Assembly (NCBI GenBank): GCA_028673005.1
Contig: CM054120.1
Location: 58,960,057-59,024,056 of the forward strand
Direction: 5' to 3'
Length of the DNA: 64,000 nucleotides
From: Tanypteryx hageni
Lineage: Eukaryota > Arthropoda > Insecta > Odonata > Petaluridae
Below are positions 35,301 through 45,747 of this stretch, piece after piece (the first letter of the stretch is position 1; each line of letters starts with the position of its first letter). The position numbers were made by a program, and so were the translations under genes. The notes beneath the pieces were generated by a model. That model saw only the letters and a list, made by a program, of their open reading frames with translations, was not told where the DNA came from and did not search any database.

Positions 35301-35757
35301 CCCGTCCTTTTTACCTGTATACTCATCGTTGCACGTAATGTATATCACGAATTTTGATGCAGTTAAATATCGGTTTTAGTAATCAGACCGCAATGGCTAA
35401 GTTTGCACAGTTGCAATTTGAACTTGTCGCTGACAAAGCATTTCTATCGCTATTATAAAAACACGGACTGAAGATGGGGTTGGACTATAAATAGAAGCAG
35501 TATAATAATCTCTTGCAAAAAAAACGATGTAGTCAACTCCTACACATATAAAATATTTCTACATAATTTTTAGTTATTATGCTGAATAAATGGATTTCAG
35601 AGATAAAGAAACTAAGAGGAAAAATACGTAGCAGACTGATAGTTTAAACCAATTGTCGATGGTATGAATTTACGCACGAAATTGCAATTAAGAATCATTT
35701 AATATAAGAGGAAAGAAGCTCAAAATAAATGATAGGTTCAGTATTTTATCAAGCATC
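32352..35757. other. Nothing firm recognised
   Basis: AT-rich with a GC-rich patch at 32930-33060. At 33345-33400 the words taagtggtggc and ctggtttgaatgcc have the look of degenerate Pol III A and B boxes, but I find no second copy, so I do not call a SINE. Confidence 0.3.
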
Positions 35758-36020
35758 GTAAGACGAGCTCGATAATTCTTTAATAAAGATAATACACTTT
35801 GATAAACAACCCGTTACAAATAAGAATCTGACCTTTAGATAAAGAATATAAAATAAACGTCCTTCAACTGCAAGATAACAATTTTTATTTCACTAGAGAA
35901 TTATCGAGCTTGTCTTACGTCTAACATAAAAGAAATTAGCAAATAAGGACTTAAAAATCAAGGTGAAAATATAATGTATCGATCATCCCCAACAGCCATA
36001 AAAAAGTGATGAAAAACCGT
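35758..36020 (+). repeat. Dispersed repeat R4, copy 2, with 22-bp inverted repeat
   Basis: GTAAGACGAGCTCGATAATTCT at 35758-35779 is repeated in inverse at 35897-35918 with one mismatch, leaving a 117-bp loop. The right arm and following sequence match R4 copy 1. The paired structure suggests either a foldback element or two R4 copies head to head. Confidence 0.5.
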
Positions 36021-36840
36021 ACAAGCGTTTCGTCTACCAGGCATCCGCCATCAGTGGTTCTAACCGATAGTAGATCAAGAGTATCATCATTTAATTTTCA
36101 ATTTCAATTTCACTTTTAAGCGCTTATTATGTGAATCGCACTTTTTGCTGCATTATTTTACGCAAGGGTCACTTACGTTTTTTCTTAGTCTCGCATTCAT
36201 TTTTCCCTCACGCGACCGACACAAAGGAGAAGAAATCGTCTATTCTCTTGCGTATCCCGCCCCCACAAAACATCGTCCCCGTCACGTCCCTCGCCCATTT
36301 GTCCTCCCACCCCTCTCTTACTCAACATCTCTGCCAAATCAATTGATTAGTTGGCTGTAGACAGCCTTTCCATCCAGCCGCCCAGTTACGTTGTCCATTA
36401 CGGGAGAACCTCTCTGTCTTTCAGTTCTCGTGTTTAGCGGATTCAATTGCCCCGGGGTACGATTGGGTAGTAGCAGCGGCACGGAAAGGGACGATAGAGG
36501 AAGGTGGGGGGGGCAGTGGAACGGGGGGCCGTGGAGGTGAGGCCGAACTTGGTATGTGGGTCAAAGCAGAAGGCCTCTCGCAGCCGCCGCCACTGCTGAA
36601 GCCGGGTCACCCGCTTGTCCCCCCGAATCCGCACTTATGGTCATCGTTGGACGATTCATTTGGGTTGGCAACGATCCCATAACAAATGTTAACTGTTATC
36701 TGGGGCGATTCGGACCTCAATCGCTAATTAAGAGTTACGCATCTCCGAGTGCAACCCCGATTAATCGAAATTTGCGAAACTCTCGTTATTTGGAGTATTT
36801 TTTTCGCCGTCTGAGGTGAATCGCGATAGATAAATTCTGT
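36021..36840. other. GC-rich island with possible coding exon, strand ambiguous
   Basis: At about 36420-36650 two readings compete. On the plus strand, good acceptors (ctgtctttcag or tcgtgtttag, 36417-36437) precede an open frame including Y-D-W-V-V-A-A-A-R-K and W-V-K-A-E-G-L-S, with a plausible donor ttg|gtatgt near 36551. On the minus strand a 63-codon frame has G-D-K-R-V-T-R-L-Q-Q-W-R-R-L-R-E-A-F but no good donor. Neither matches a family I know. It lies inside the proposed 39-kb intron. Confidence 0.28.
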
Positions 36841-38407
36841 GATTGATAAAGGCGATCGTGCGCTTTCCTCAAATCTCATGCATGTTGACCAACAGTTCGG
36901 TCTTTAAAATTAATATGATAGATTGCAAAAGTGCTGCTTATACCTTTCGGTTAAGTTTGGGAGATTTATAACGATGCAATCGAAATAAAATGCGAAGAAT
37001 TTGAAAGAGTAATTTTTCTAATGTACGCAAGAAATTTAGGCGTTACGAAAATGCTTACGCTTCATGTATGCTACCCAATTATTAAAGAATTTTCATAACT
37101 TCATAGATCCAATAGGATGAAACGTCTTATTAAAATCATAATTAACGCATAAATGTAAAATCCTTAGCATATACGAAAGATTAATCCTTGTGTACATGAG
37201 CTCTAGCTACCAAGTCATTTGTATTTGAAACGTTCTAATTCCATAAAACGTTCGCCAATATATTTTATCATAGTCTTCTTAATAAAGTAAAACGATTATA
37301 AAAAGAAGACTTACAGAAAATTCGCGTAAGGCGACGAATATTACTCGTAGAAGCTTATAATTTCCCTTCAGCATCTGTTTCCGTCGAAGCGCCAAAAAGA
37401 CAAAAATTAGGCGCAAATATCACGTTATTAATGTATGCGTAAAATGGGCATTTTCCTGTTGTAAACCGTAAGTGCCACTTCCGCCGGATTATTTAAAGTG
37501 AAGGAACTTGAACGATACTGAATCTTTCGCAGAAGTCGGCGCCAAGGTTCGGCGTAAAATTTATATCTGATTCAACGTCTCAGAAATCACGCAAAAAAAC
37601 TTCGGTCACGTTTTTTTAAAGGCCACGGATGTCAACTAACCGGTGCAAGAAGCCCTAGCAATCAATCAGTGTAGTTTGTTTTGGAGAATGGTGGTCATTG
37701 AAACCATTTTTGGAGAATAGTCCGTAGATAGAATGGCAATGGCCTACTTAATACCTTCAAGGAAATCTGTGGATACACATCGAAATGCATTTCTTATGCG
37801 TTCTCCCGGGAAATTATACGTATTAACATCGACCGAAGTAAACAATGCCACCAATGAACACACGTAGCGACGGGAACGATCCATAAATCAAAAATTAAAA
37901 AATTACGGGGAGGAAAAAAAACAAATGTATATATATTTTTTCCCATTTGGAGGTGAGCCATTAAGTGAAGGGAGAATTAATACGGTCTCTCTCAGTTTAT
38001 GATCGTGGCGCAAAAAAAAGACTTCCATTGAGCTGAGCGTTACCTTTTCAATCCGCGGAAGGGAATGCGGGGGAAAATTTTGCTCGGTATCATTCCTTAA
38101 GCCTTCGAGTGGTGAGCGCGGGAGACTGATGAAAATCGTGGGCGAGCATTACGGATTACGTTTGCCAAAACTTCCGCAGAGTTACGTTTCGTCGTCTGAA
38201 ATGTGATCCGCGGCATTCGCGCTAAGCCGGAATTAGTGGGAAATGTGCAGATAAAATGGTAAAAATAAATAAATAATTATCACGCTTCCTTATTCTTTAC
38301 TAGAATTGGAAAAGTACAATTAGTCATTAAGGCTTGAAATGATTCGTCGAAAATCAACAAATATATTAAATCGCTATTGGTTCAAGAATTTGATCAACTT
38401 TTCAAGC
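36841..38407. other. Nothing recognised
   Basis: AT-rich intron-like sequence without repeats or frames that I can support. Confidence 0.3.
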
Positions 38408-38705
38408 CCTTGGCTCCCAACCTGTGTGCCGCGGCACACCGAGGCGCCGCAGCCTTTTTTAAGGGCTGCAGCGAAAAACTTAGTAAATAAATCAACGATT
38501 TGAATGTGCTTATAGGTAATAATTAGGCATTCATTTTTTTCAAATAAGTTGTTTACGGTATGGCAGCAACAAATGGATAAGTCAAAAGGATGTGCATATT
38601 ATTCGTGTGTAAATACATGAAATCCTGGTTTCAAGGCTGGAGAGCCGCGAAATTCTGTTTATCTTTACAAGTGTTCCGCGCCTGCGAAAAGGTTGGTAAT
38701 CACTG
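38408..38705. mobile_element. hAT MITE, 298 bp, with imperfect 8-bp TSD
   Basis: The inverted right end reads CAGTGATTACCAACCTTTTCG; the left end is ccttggctcccaacctgtg followed by ccgcggcacacc. Shared inner blocks are CCAACCT and a CCGCG-rich segment. Flanking 8-mers tttcaagc and gtttaagc agree at 6 of 8. The left-most bases are degenerate. No coding capacity. Confidence 0.62.
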
Positions 38706-40516
38706 GTTTAAGCAATATATCACAGATATGAGTTAATGAGGCGCTTAAGACGATTGCCACAATTACGCGTATTAAAAATTTTTCAAAGAAGATTTATCGA
38801 CCTCGCCTCCTGGTTGTAATCGACAGATCCAATCGCCATAAAAAAGTTTCCGAAAATAGGATGGGGATTTTAGCGGCAAAACAACCGTCAAAAGCTTTTA
38901 TTTTTTAGAACTTTGCGTCAGCGAATCATCATTGATGACGGATACTTAGTTGCCGAAATAAGCACCTGCTTTTCCCGACCCTTTTATACTTATTGGGTCT
39001 ACCTAATAACGAATAAATGATTGACAGGATAATAGATGTTTTGCATGTCAGATGCGTATTAGCTAAAAACAACCGGCCGCAAACTCTGGACAAGAAACCA
39101 TTTTCTACAGCATTTAATATAGAAAACATTTTTATGATATACTATTGGTGATTTACCATTGATGCCGGCTGATTGGTGGACAAAATGCACTTTGTTTAGT
39201 TTTCTGGCTATGAAATTACTGATTAAATGGTACAAAAAGTAATTCATCGATTTGAAAATTAAGTATTAAAATGAGTTTGAAAATAAAGTCCTCGTTTAAT
39301 TAGATACCAATCAAAACTTGCATTGAACTCAAAGAATTAATTGCTTTTTAAATTTTACGATGAATATTCCGCTCGTTTATAAAAAAGTAATTGGATAAAA
39401 TAATAAAATACGTCCCAAGATTTTTATGAATACCACGCTAATAGCTAATCACAAACAAAATAAAAGAGAAATGGGGGAAGTTTACGTAATGGTACAAGAG
39501 GGAGATTTAGAATGAGCGAATGGATTGAAGATCGTTGCAAGGTTGCTGGGATAAAGAGATAAATTAAAAAGAGATTATATTTAACTATTATCTGTTTCAA
39601 AGAAAAACCTTAAAAATAATAAAGGGAAAGACAAATATCTTATCTATAATTTCCCCGCTCAAGTACATTATATTAATTACGTATCCTTTAATTACGTGAG
39701 GGTAAATTTCCTTAGGAAACCTCAACGCTGATTTCTTTGTTATATTCACAGCTTTTGAAATATATACAGTAAGAAATAAGAAAGCGGAATTGAACTTAAA
39801 TTTCCTCTGAAATATGGTAAGATACGGAATCGTTGCACTTTTCAAATCTAATCTTTTCTCCTGTGATCTCCGCATTTATTATGGCATCATATCATTTCCC
39901 GTTTAATCTAGTGACATGCCTCCTTTCATTTTAAGCACCAAATCTCCGAACGTAAAAACATGCATTCATCTATCCGTTTTAAAGGCTGTCTGTTTCCTTA
40001 TAAGCTCGAGCGCGTGAGCCTTAACACAATAGGTCGCAGATAATAAAAACTTCCCCCCTACGACATTTGAACCCATCCAATTACCATCGATAGTCAACCG
40101 TTTCTCTTCAAGCTGCATTTCTCATGATCGTGACTCAATAACATTAATTAATCCTACCTGCGGATATGAAATACGACAGATTATTTTCCTTATCGGATTT
40201 TAAACAAATCCGCGAATATGCTTAATCAAGCCTTAAAGAGAATTGTCTATGGGCGGATAACGGTCTGGGAAACACTGCCGTGTCGTCATATGGTCACCAA
40301 AAGAAAATTACGCGAAGACAATCGACGGTCGGCATTTGGTCGCGGGGAAACTCGGAACTTCGTAAATCCTTTCGGGTTGAAGGACTTAAAAAGCTAGAGA
40401 GGCGACCGCTTTTTGAGGTGCTTCACTCAAAAAATGGGGGTGTGTTTCGGAGACGTTAAGCGCAGCCCTAGTAAAAGGAAAGATAATGGGGGATGGTGGT
40501 GCAGGCGTTAACTCAC
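38706..40516. other. Intronic sequence, nothing firm recognised
   Basis: AT-rich. A weak echo of the R4 end (agatccaatcgccataaaaaa) occurs at about 38826. This stretch lies directly downstream of the donor of the minus-strand exon at 40517. Confidence 0.3.
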
Positions 40517-40778
40517 CGCTCATACGGGGTCTGTCCTCCGCCTCCGGAGAATACGAGTAGATGTTGGACGTCTTTTGAGGAGTCGTCGCCGTCTTCTTGG
40601 GACCTCCCTTCTCTGCCCCCGGCACCGCGACGCCTCCCGCTCCCTCCACCACATGCTTCTTCATTATCTCGGATATGATGCGGGGCTTCTGGGATCCCCC
40701 GGAAGTTCTTCCGGGCTCTCCTCCTCCTTCTTCCCTCTCACCTTTTTCGGAGGCTTCCAACGATACCGGCACAACCAT
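40517..40778 (-). CDS. First coding exon of a PH-domain protein gene
   Basis: The open minus-strand frame starts at ATG 40778 in a good context (aagcATGG), with in-frame stops upstream, and runs 87 codons plus one base to the donor G|GTGAGTTAAC. The peptide is polar and low in hydrophobics: a Glu/Gly-rich start, then K-P-R-I-I-S-E-I-M-K-K-H-V-V, then T-T-P-Q-K-T-S-N-I-Y-S-Y and E-D-R-P-R-M-S. This looks like a disordered leader with a short helical segment. Phase 1 at the donor fits the two-base start of the PH exon at 1382-1620, giving Met-Ser-Gly-Val-Leu across the junction, exactly where a PH domain would begin. Additional exons in between cannot be excluded if they keep phase. Product identity beyond a PH-domain protein is unknown. 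Confidence 0.58.
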
Positions 40779-41560
40779 GCTTAGCCCTTTCTCTCTCTAT
40801 CTTTTTCTCTACACCCCACACTCGCTAAAGAAGAATAAGACTACAAGCCCCTCCGCACATAACCATACAATAACACAGTGGCCCTTACTGGTCTCCCTCC
40901 CCCCTCCCACACCTTCCCCCTCACCTCCCGCACGCGCCCCTAAAAACCAAACCCGCCCCCCTCTTTCCTTGGATGACAAAACGGAGTACGACCCTCTTCA
41001 ACCGCAGGTTGCGTTCCTCGACCCGTTGGGTTCAAATGATGCGATCACCAAGGCACTCATCGTAGACGGATGGCAGGGGTGACTTCGGAGGGGGGCGGGG
41101 AGAGTGTATGGTCCGGCTCCGGACGAAGAGAGATAACGGAGATGAATCGGATGTCCTTTTCCACCACCGGTGGATAATCGCCTCTCTCTCTCCTCGCGAA
41201 AATGTTTCGTAATGTTATTTTTTTTCGGTGACGGCCTCGAGTTCCTTTCGGCGAGCGAGAGAGAGAGAAAACGACTTGGAGTTATCGGTTCGTCCGCCAC
41301 CGTCGGAGTACAGAACGCGTCTGAGAGAAGTTCTCTCTCTCGTTGGCTTCCGTTCCTTCCCCTCCCGCGCCTCACTGCCTCACCCCCTCCTTCCCTGCCG
41401 CCTCCTCATTCGAGGTTGATTCTCTCCCTTCCGCGGTCTTTCTAACTCTCCCCTCTCCTCCCCCCCTTCCTATTCCATCTCACTCCCCCTCTCCATTCCT
41501 CTCTCTCTCTCTCGACTCCCATGTGCAACGCTTCCCACTATAATCCTTTTTTCTCATTAT
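40779..41560 (-). promoter_or_regulatory. Putative 5' UTR and promoter region with GAGA tracts
   Basis: Upstream of the ATG the minus strand is GC- and purine-rich, with CpG dinucleotides and repeated GAGA motifs (around 41250-41270, 41330-41345 and a long run at about 41498-41515). Such tracts are typical of binding sites for GAGA-type factors at arthropod promoters. No TATA box or initiator can be assigned with confidence, and frames in this block (for example 40998-41375) look like composition effects. Confidence 0.33.
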
Positions 41561-41746
41561 CTGGTTCGAGGAGTGAGGAGAAGAAAAACAGCATTAATTG
41601 TGGGTTTGATATAGATAGAAGGAAGTTTGTGTTTTCTAAGACGATTCCTTCATATTATCCCTTTAAGGAACTGGTATTTTTTTGCCGAACTTTGCGATAA
41701 ACTTTTCTTTTGAGTTTTCTCTGTTTCCTACCGGTTCTATTTATAT

Positions 41747-41917
41747 AGTGGAACTTCCATAACTCGAACGTCTACAACTCGAATTTTCCATAATTCGAAG
41801 GGAATTCATGTTACCGGGAAAAATATAAATGAGAAAAACGTATTTCCGTATGTCGATTTTTCTATAAATCGAATATTTTTTGTTTCCCTTGAAGTTTGAC
41901 TTATGGACATCCCACTA
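41747..41917. mobile_element. Pogo-like MITE, 171 bp, TA target duplication
   Basis: Left end TAGTGGAACTTCCATAACTC and inverted right end TAGTGGGATGTCCATAAGTC share a TIR of about 20 bp with few changes, each flanked by TA. The left end also has three spaced near-copies of ataactcgaa. No coding capacity. The short gap 41561-41746 before it holds nothing notable. Confidence 0.75.
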
Positions 41918-43120
41918 TACGCATTACTGTACGGGGATTAATTCTTTTATTTTTCCCAGTTCGGGTAATGATGATCTGGAGAAAATTAAGCAGCTTACGT
42001 TGGCCGGATTATATTGTAGAGTTTACTCCGCTGTTTGGACATGTGGTAGAATGCGGAAGATCGAAAGAAAACGCGTTGGTTATCGATTTTTCTGGGAATG
42101 CGTTCTGGCAGAGGGATGACTGAACGGATCTGGGAGATATGAAAAACTTCGGCAATTCGAAAATTCCGTCGGCATTCTTCGAAATTCCGTGAAAATCAAA
42201 ATATCGCCGGCATTTGTCGTAGCTCGTGAAATTCCGCGTTGCTCAAACAAACATATTTTCACCCAACATGCATTCCATTCGAATAACAGCATAGTTTCTC
42301 CCGCGAGCGCTCTTGATCATCACCGAAAATTTGTAATTTAATCGATTATCACGAAAATCCCAGCTTTTATTTTATTTTGAAAGTCGTCAAAAATTCCTTG
42401 TCCCCCGTATGGTCATTTTATGCGCTCAAAATTCCGATATTTTTGGAGTTATTGCTATGAATATGATAAAAATTGAGAAACCTTATTATGCATTTTCGAA
42501 TTTGTAATTGATATGGACAATAAACATGAAAGCATTTTCTGGAAATGGCTTTAGAATGAAGAATAATGACGTTGTTCTGACAGAATAAGGCTTACTTTCC
42601 ACTTTTAAAACGAGACTCCATAGAGAACTTCTCCTTCAATGACTTGAAGTGGCTCGCATGCGTGTGTCACTCGCAGCACATAAAAGTGGACGTTTTTAAG
42701 GGCACGTTAACGTTATCGCTGGGGCAGCTGCTGATAAATACTAATCTCGTCTTCGGTGGTCTCCCATCTTTGCATCATGTTTCTCCTGGTGAATATGTGT
42801 ACCCTACCGTAGGAATAGAGAGATCGTTGATTAGAATACATTGACCAAAGTGATTCATTAAATGAAGGCCTAAACGTATTTCACAAGCTGAATTTAATTC
42901 GTGTTATTATTAGTGTCGGCCCAAATGATTTTATCATTCGAATCGAAATTCCTTTGTAATTGATGTAAAATAAAATTGAAGGGGTACTTTCATTTCTTTC
43001 GAGCAAGTGGACATTGTCATTGGTGGGCTATGACTGAAGAGAGTTTGTAGACTCTTAGGAGGGCTGCTATGGAAATCATGAAACTTGTATATTTTAACTT
43101 TGATAAGTAAGTTATGCAAG

Positions 43121-43123
<3 letters not shown>
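41918..43123. other. Nothing recognised
   Basis: Mixed-composition sequence. Plus frames at 41880-42123 overlap the MITE and have no supporting features. Confidence 0.3.

Positions 43124-43193
<70 letters not shown>
43124..43193. repeat. (TA)n microsatellite at R3 edge
   Basis: About 70 bp of alternating T/A leading straight into R3 copy U3. Confidence 0.95.
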
Positions 43194-43195
<2 letters not shown>

Positions 43196-43397
43196 CAGCT
43201 TACGGAAAAGGAAAGGTAAAATGGATATATGGTTGGCAACAAGATGTTGGGATGAGGAAGCCCAGTGAGCAATCACCAATCAGACGACTTCAGGTTGGCG
43301 AGGCCCTGGGGATGTCGATGCGACACACGTAAAAGGACACTAAAACAACACAGAAACATCACAAACGTAGAAGCTTTCGGAGGTATTCCTTCATCAG
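43194..43397 (+). repeat. Dispersed repeat R3, copy U3
   Basis: Same order as U2: cagcttacggaaaaggaaag, then ggcaacaag, agcccagtgagcaatcacca, cagacgacttcaggttgg, cgacacacgtaaaa and agaagctttcggaggt. It ends ctgatgaag read on the minus strand. Followed by a short (TA)n. Unlike U2 it has no palindromic extension. Confidence 0.8.
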
Positions 43398-43470
43398 CTA
43401 CAGACATCCATATATATATATATAACCAATGTGTCTCTGCGTGCGTCCCTGCCTGCCTACGTCTAAAGCC

Positions 43471-43857
43471 TCGAGTGACGTCACCTTCCGGCATGAACGC
43501 AAATAAACCGGGAACGGTTGGTTCGATTTCGACAAATCTTTCTTCTCAATACTCGACGCGAACTCCTGCAGGTTTTAAGTGGGTAGTCGTTCCACGGAAA
43601 GGCATGGGTTCGATACCAGGATAGTTTTCGTTTTTGCATTTGATTAACACGTAATCGGGTAGAATATGATGTGTGGATGTTTATTCTTTAACATTTTAAA
43701 ATATCTAACAATCGAGAAATTGACTCGAGATTTATACCATTTCACGCAGAAAGAAATGATTTTTATTCTTACCACCAATTTTGTTGTTTAATTCGTGTTT
43801 GCTCATATTTTAAGTTTATATTGTATTTTCTTCGGTTTTTCGACATTTCAAAAAGGC
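43471..43857 (+). repeat. Segmental duplication, unit 1, with Pol III B box
   Basis: A 387-bp unit repeated at 43974-44355 (offset 503 bp). Shared words include cctcgag, acgtcac, ctgcagg, ggtagtcgt, aaaggcatggg, ttttcgttttt, catttgattaacac, and gttgtttaattcgtgtttgc. At 43608-43618 GGTTCGATACC is a perfect Pol III B-box match, preceded by a possible A box, so the unit may derive from a SINE. Confidence 0.7.
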
Positions 43858-43973
43858 GGTTACTAGGGTAGCCGACATTGTTCATTTCGGATTTTCTCAT
43901 TGTTCGACTCTGGCTTCGAGTACATTTACACTAAAATGGAAATGAAACGCGTGAAGGACAAAAACAGATTAAT

Positions 43974-44355
43974 CCTCGAGAGACGTCACTTTCCAGTGTA
44001 AACGCAATCAAGAACGGTAGGCTCGATTTCGGCAAATCTTTCGCCTAAATACTCGGCGCAAACTCTTGCAGGATTTACGCAGGTAGTCGTCTCCCGAAAA
44101 GGCATGGGTACCAGGAAAGTTTTCGTTTTTACATTTGATTAACACACAATCGACTGGAATACGATGTGTAGACCTTCAGTCTTTAACATTGTAAAATAGC
44201 TTACAATCAAGACTTTGACTCGTGATTTGCAATATTCCACATGGAAATATATGAAGATTCTTATTATTACTTTTGATTCTGTTGTTTAATTCGTGTTTGC
44301 TCATATTTTAAGTTTATATTCGATTTACTCCGATTTTTCAACATTTCAAAAAGGA
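43974..44355 (+). repeat. Segmental duplication, unit 2
   Basis: Second copy of 43471-43857. A small deletion within catgggtaccagg removes the B box seen in unit 1. The intervening 43858-43973 is not duplicated. Confidence 0.7.
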
Positions 44356-44368
44356 TAGTTAATTGGTT

Positions 44369-44509
44369 CTATGGACGTCCACGGCGACAGAGGAAGGTTT
44401 ATTGTTGGAGCTTTCGGGTATCCGCTCTTCGTTTCTATCATGCCGACGAAGGGCGGAGGCCCGAATGCTTCAACAATTAGCCTTCCTCTGTTGCCTTGGA
44501 CGTCCACAG
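44369..44509. repeat. Imperfect 141-bp foldback
   Basis: About 70-nt arms pair with a few mismatches: ctatggacgtccacggcgac at the left edge matches the inverse of the right edge, and gacagaggaagg matches in both arms. The centre carries ccgacgaagggcggaggccc followed by gaatgcttc, a variant of the end motif of R3. It lies directly after unit 2 of the duplication. Confidence 0.7.
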
Positions 44510-44694
44510 CACCAAGTAATTGTCCACTGACTCCCTCTTATCACCACTAGTTGCCTACTCATATATAATCATCATCATAGGTAGTCTGTCGGTATACAGG
44601 TCCGTGATTATTCATGGTTAAACCTGGTTCTCCATATACTCCTATTTTCCGCTGTCTTCATATCTTGATAACTCTCTTTTCTTTTTCATATAAT

Positions 44695-44698
44695 ATGT

Positions 44699-44770
<72 letters not shown>
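44695..44770. repeat. (TA)n microsatellite, one interruption
   Basis: About 76 bp of alternating T/A with a single taaata break near 44710, joining R3 copy U4. Confidence 0.95.
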
Positions 44771-44772
<2 letters not shown>

Positions 44773-45110
44773 CAACTTACGGAAAAGGAAAGGTAAAATG
44801 AATATATGGATGTCAACAAGGTGTTGGGATGAGGAAAGCCAGTGAGCACTCACCAATCAGACGACTTCAGGTTGGCGAGGCCCCGGGGATGTCGAAGCGA
44901 CACACGTAAAATAACACAAAAACACAGAAACATCACAAACGTAAAGCTTTCGGAACTACTCCTTCTTCAGCTACAGAGAGAGAACTGTGTTTCTGTGTTT
45001 TTGTGTTATTTTACGTGTGTCGCTTCGACATCCCCGGGACCTCGCCAACCTGAAGTCGTCTGATTGGTGAGTGCTCACTGGGTTTCCTCATCCCAACACC
45101 TTGTTGACAT

Positions 45111-45112
<2 letters not shown>
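44771..45112. repeat. R3 inverted pair U4/U4'
   Basis: U4 (44771-44984, plus orientation) is followed by an inverted partial copy U4' (44985-45112). About 120 nt of each pair almost perfectly: caaggtgttgggatgagg through acacagaaaca, and the inverse. The spacer of about 50 nt contains the R3 end motif (minus 44943-44970). A 73-codon plus frame crosses it by chance. Confidence 0.8.

Positions 45113-45180
<68 letters not shown>
45113..45180. repeat. (TA)n microsatellite inside R3 array
   Basis: 68 bp of alternating T/A flanked by gacatcc on the left and ggatgtc on the right, so it forms the centre of an inverted junction. Confidence 0.95.
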
Positions 45181-45182
<2 letters not shown>

Positions 45183-45410
45183 ATGTCAACAGGTGTTGGG
45201 ATGATTCTGTAGCTGAAGAAGGAGTAGTTCCGAAAGCTTTACGTTTGTGATGTTTCTGTGTTTTTGTGTTATTTTACGTGTGTCGCTTCGACATCCCCGG
45301 GGCCTCGCCAACCTGAAGTCGTCTGATTGGTGAGTGCTCACTGGGTTTCCTCATCCCAACACCTTGTTGACATCCATATATCTATTTTACCTTTCCTTTT
45401 CCGTAAGTTG

Positions 45411-45412
<2 letters not shown>
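45181..45412 (-). repeat. Dispersed repeat R3, copy U5
   Basis: After a 23-nt forward fragment (ggatgtcaacaggtgttggg...), a near-full-length inverted R3 unit runs from 45206 to 45412, ending ccgtaagttgtt next to (TA)n. It pairs with U4 over about 208 nt, making 44771-45412 a giant inverted repeat. It contains the end motif at 45213-45240. Confidence 0.8.

Positions 45413-45463
<51 letters not shown>
45413..45463. repeat. (TA)n microsatellite at R3 edge
   Basis: About 51 bp of alternating A/T joining the outer edge of U5. Confidence 0.95.
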
Positions 45464-45465
<2 letters not shown>

Positions 45466-45693
45466 TGATGTTCGATTGTTGTTGCTTCGGTTTTCAAGTG
45501 GTTCTAATATTGTAGTTGCATTGACAGACATTTTAATAGCTGAGAATTATAAATTCAAGAATAAAAAATCTTTTGTCTGGAACGCATCTGGAGATTTAAC
45601 GGGGAAGTCAACGGGAAAATCACGATCGTTCAACGAATTTCCGTTTTACGAACGCTTTTCAGGAACGCATGTCGTTCATTAAACGAGAGTTGC

Positions 45694-45696
<3 letters not shown>

Positions 45697-45742
<46 letters not shown>
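45697..45742. repeat. (TA)n microsatellite
   Basis: About 46 bp of alternating A/T followed by cacatgtgc; no R3 sequence at either side. The short region 45464-45696 between this and the previous tract is unrecognised. Confidence 0.95.
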
Positions 45743-45747
<5 letters not shown>

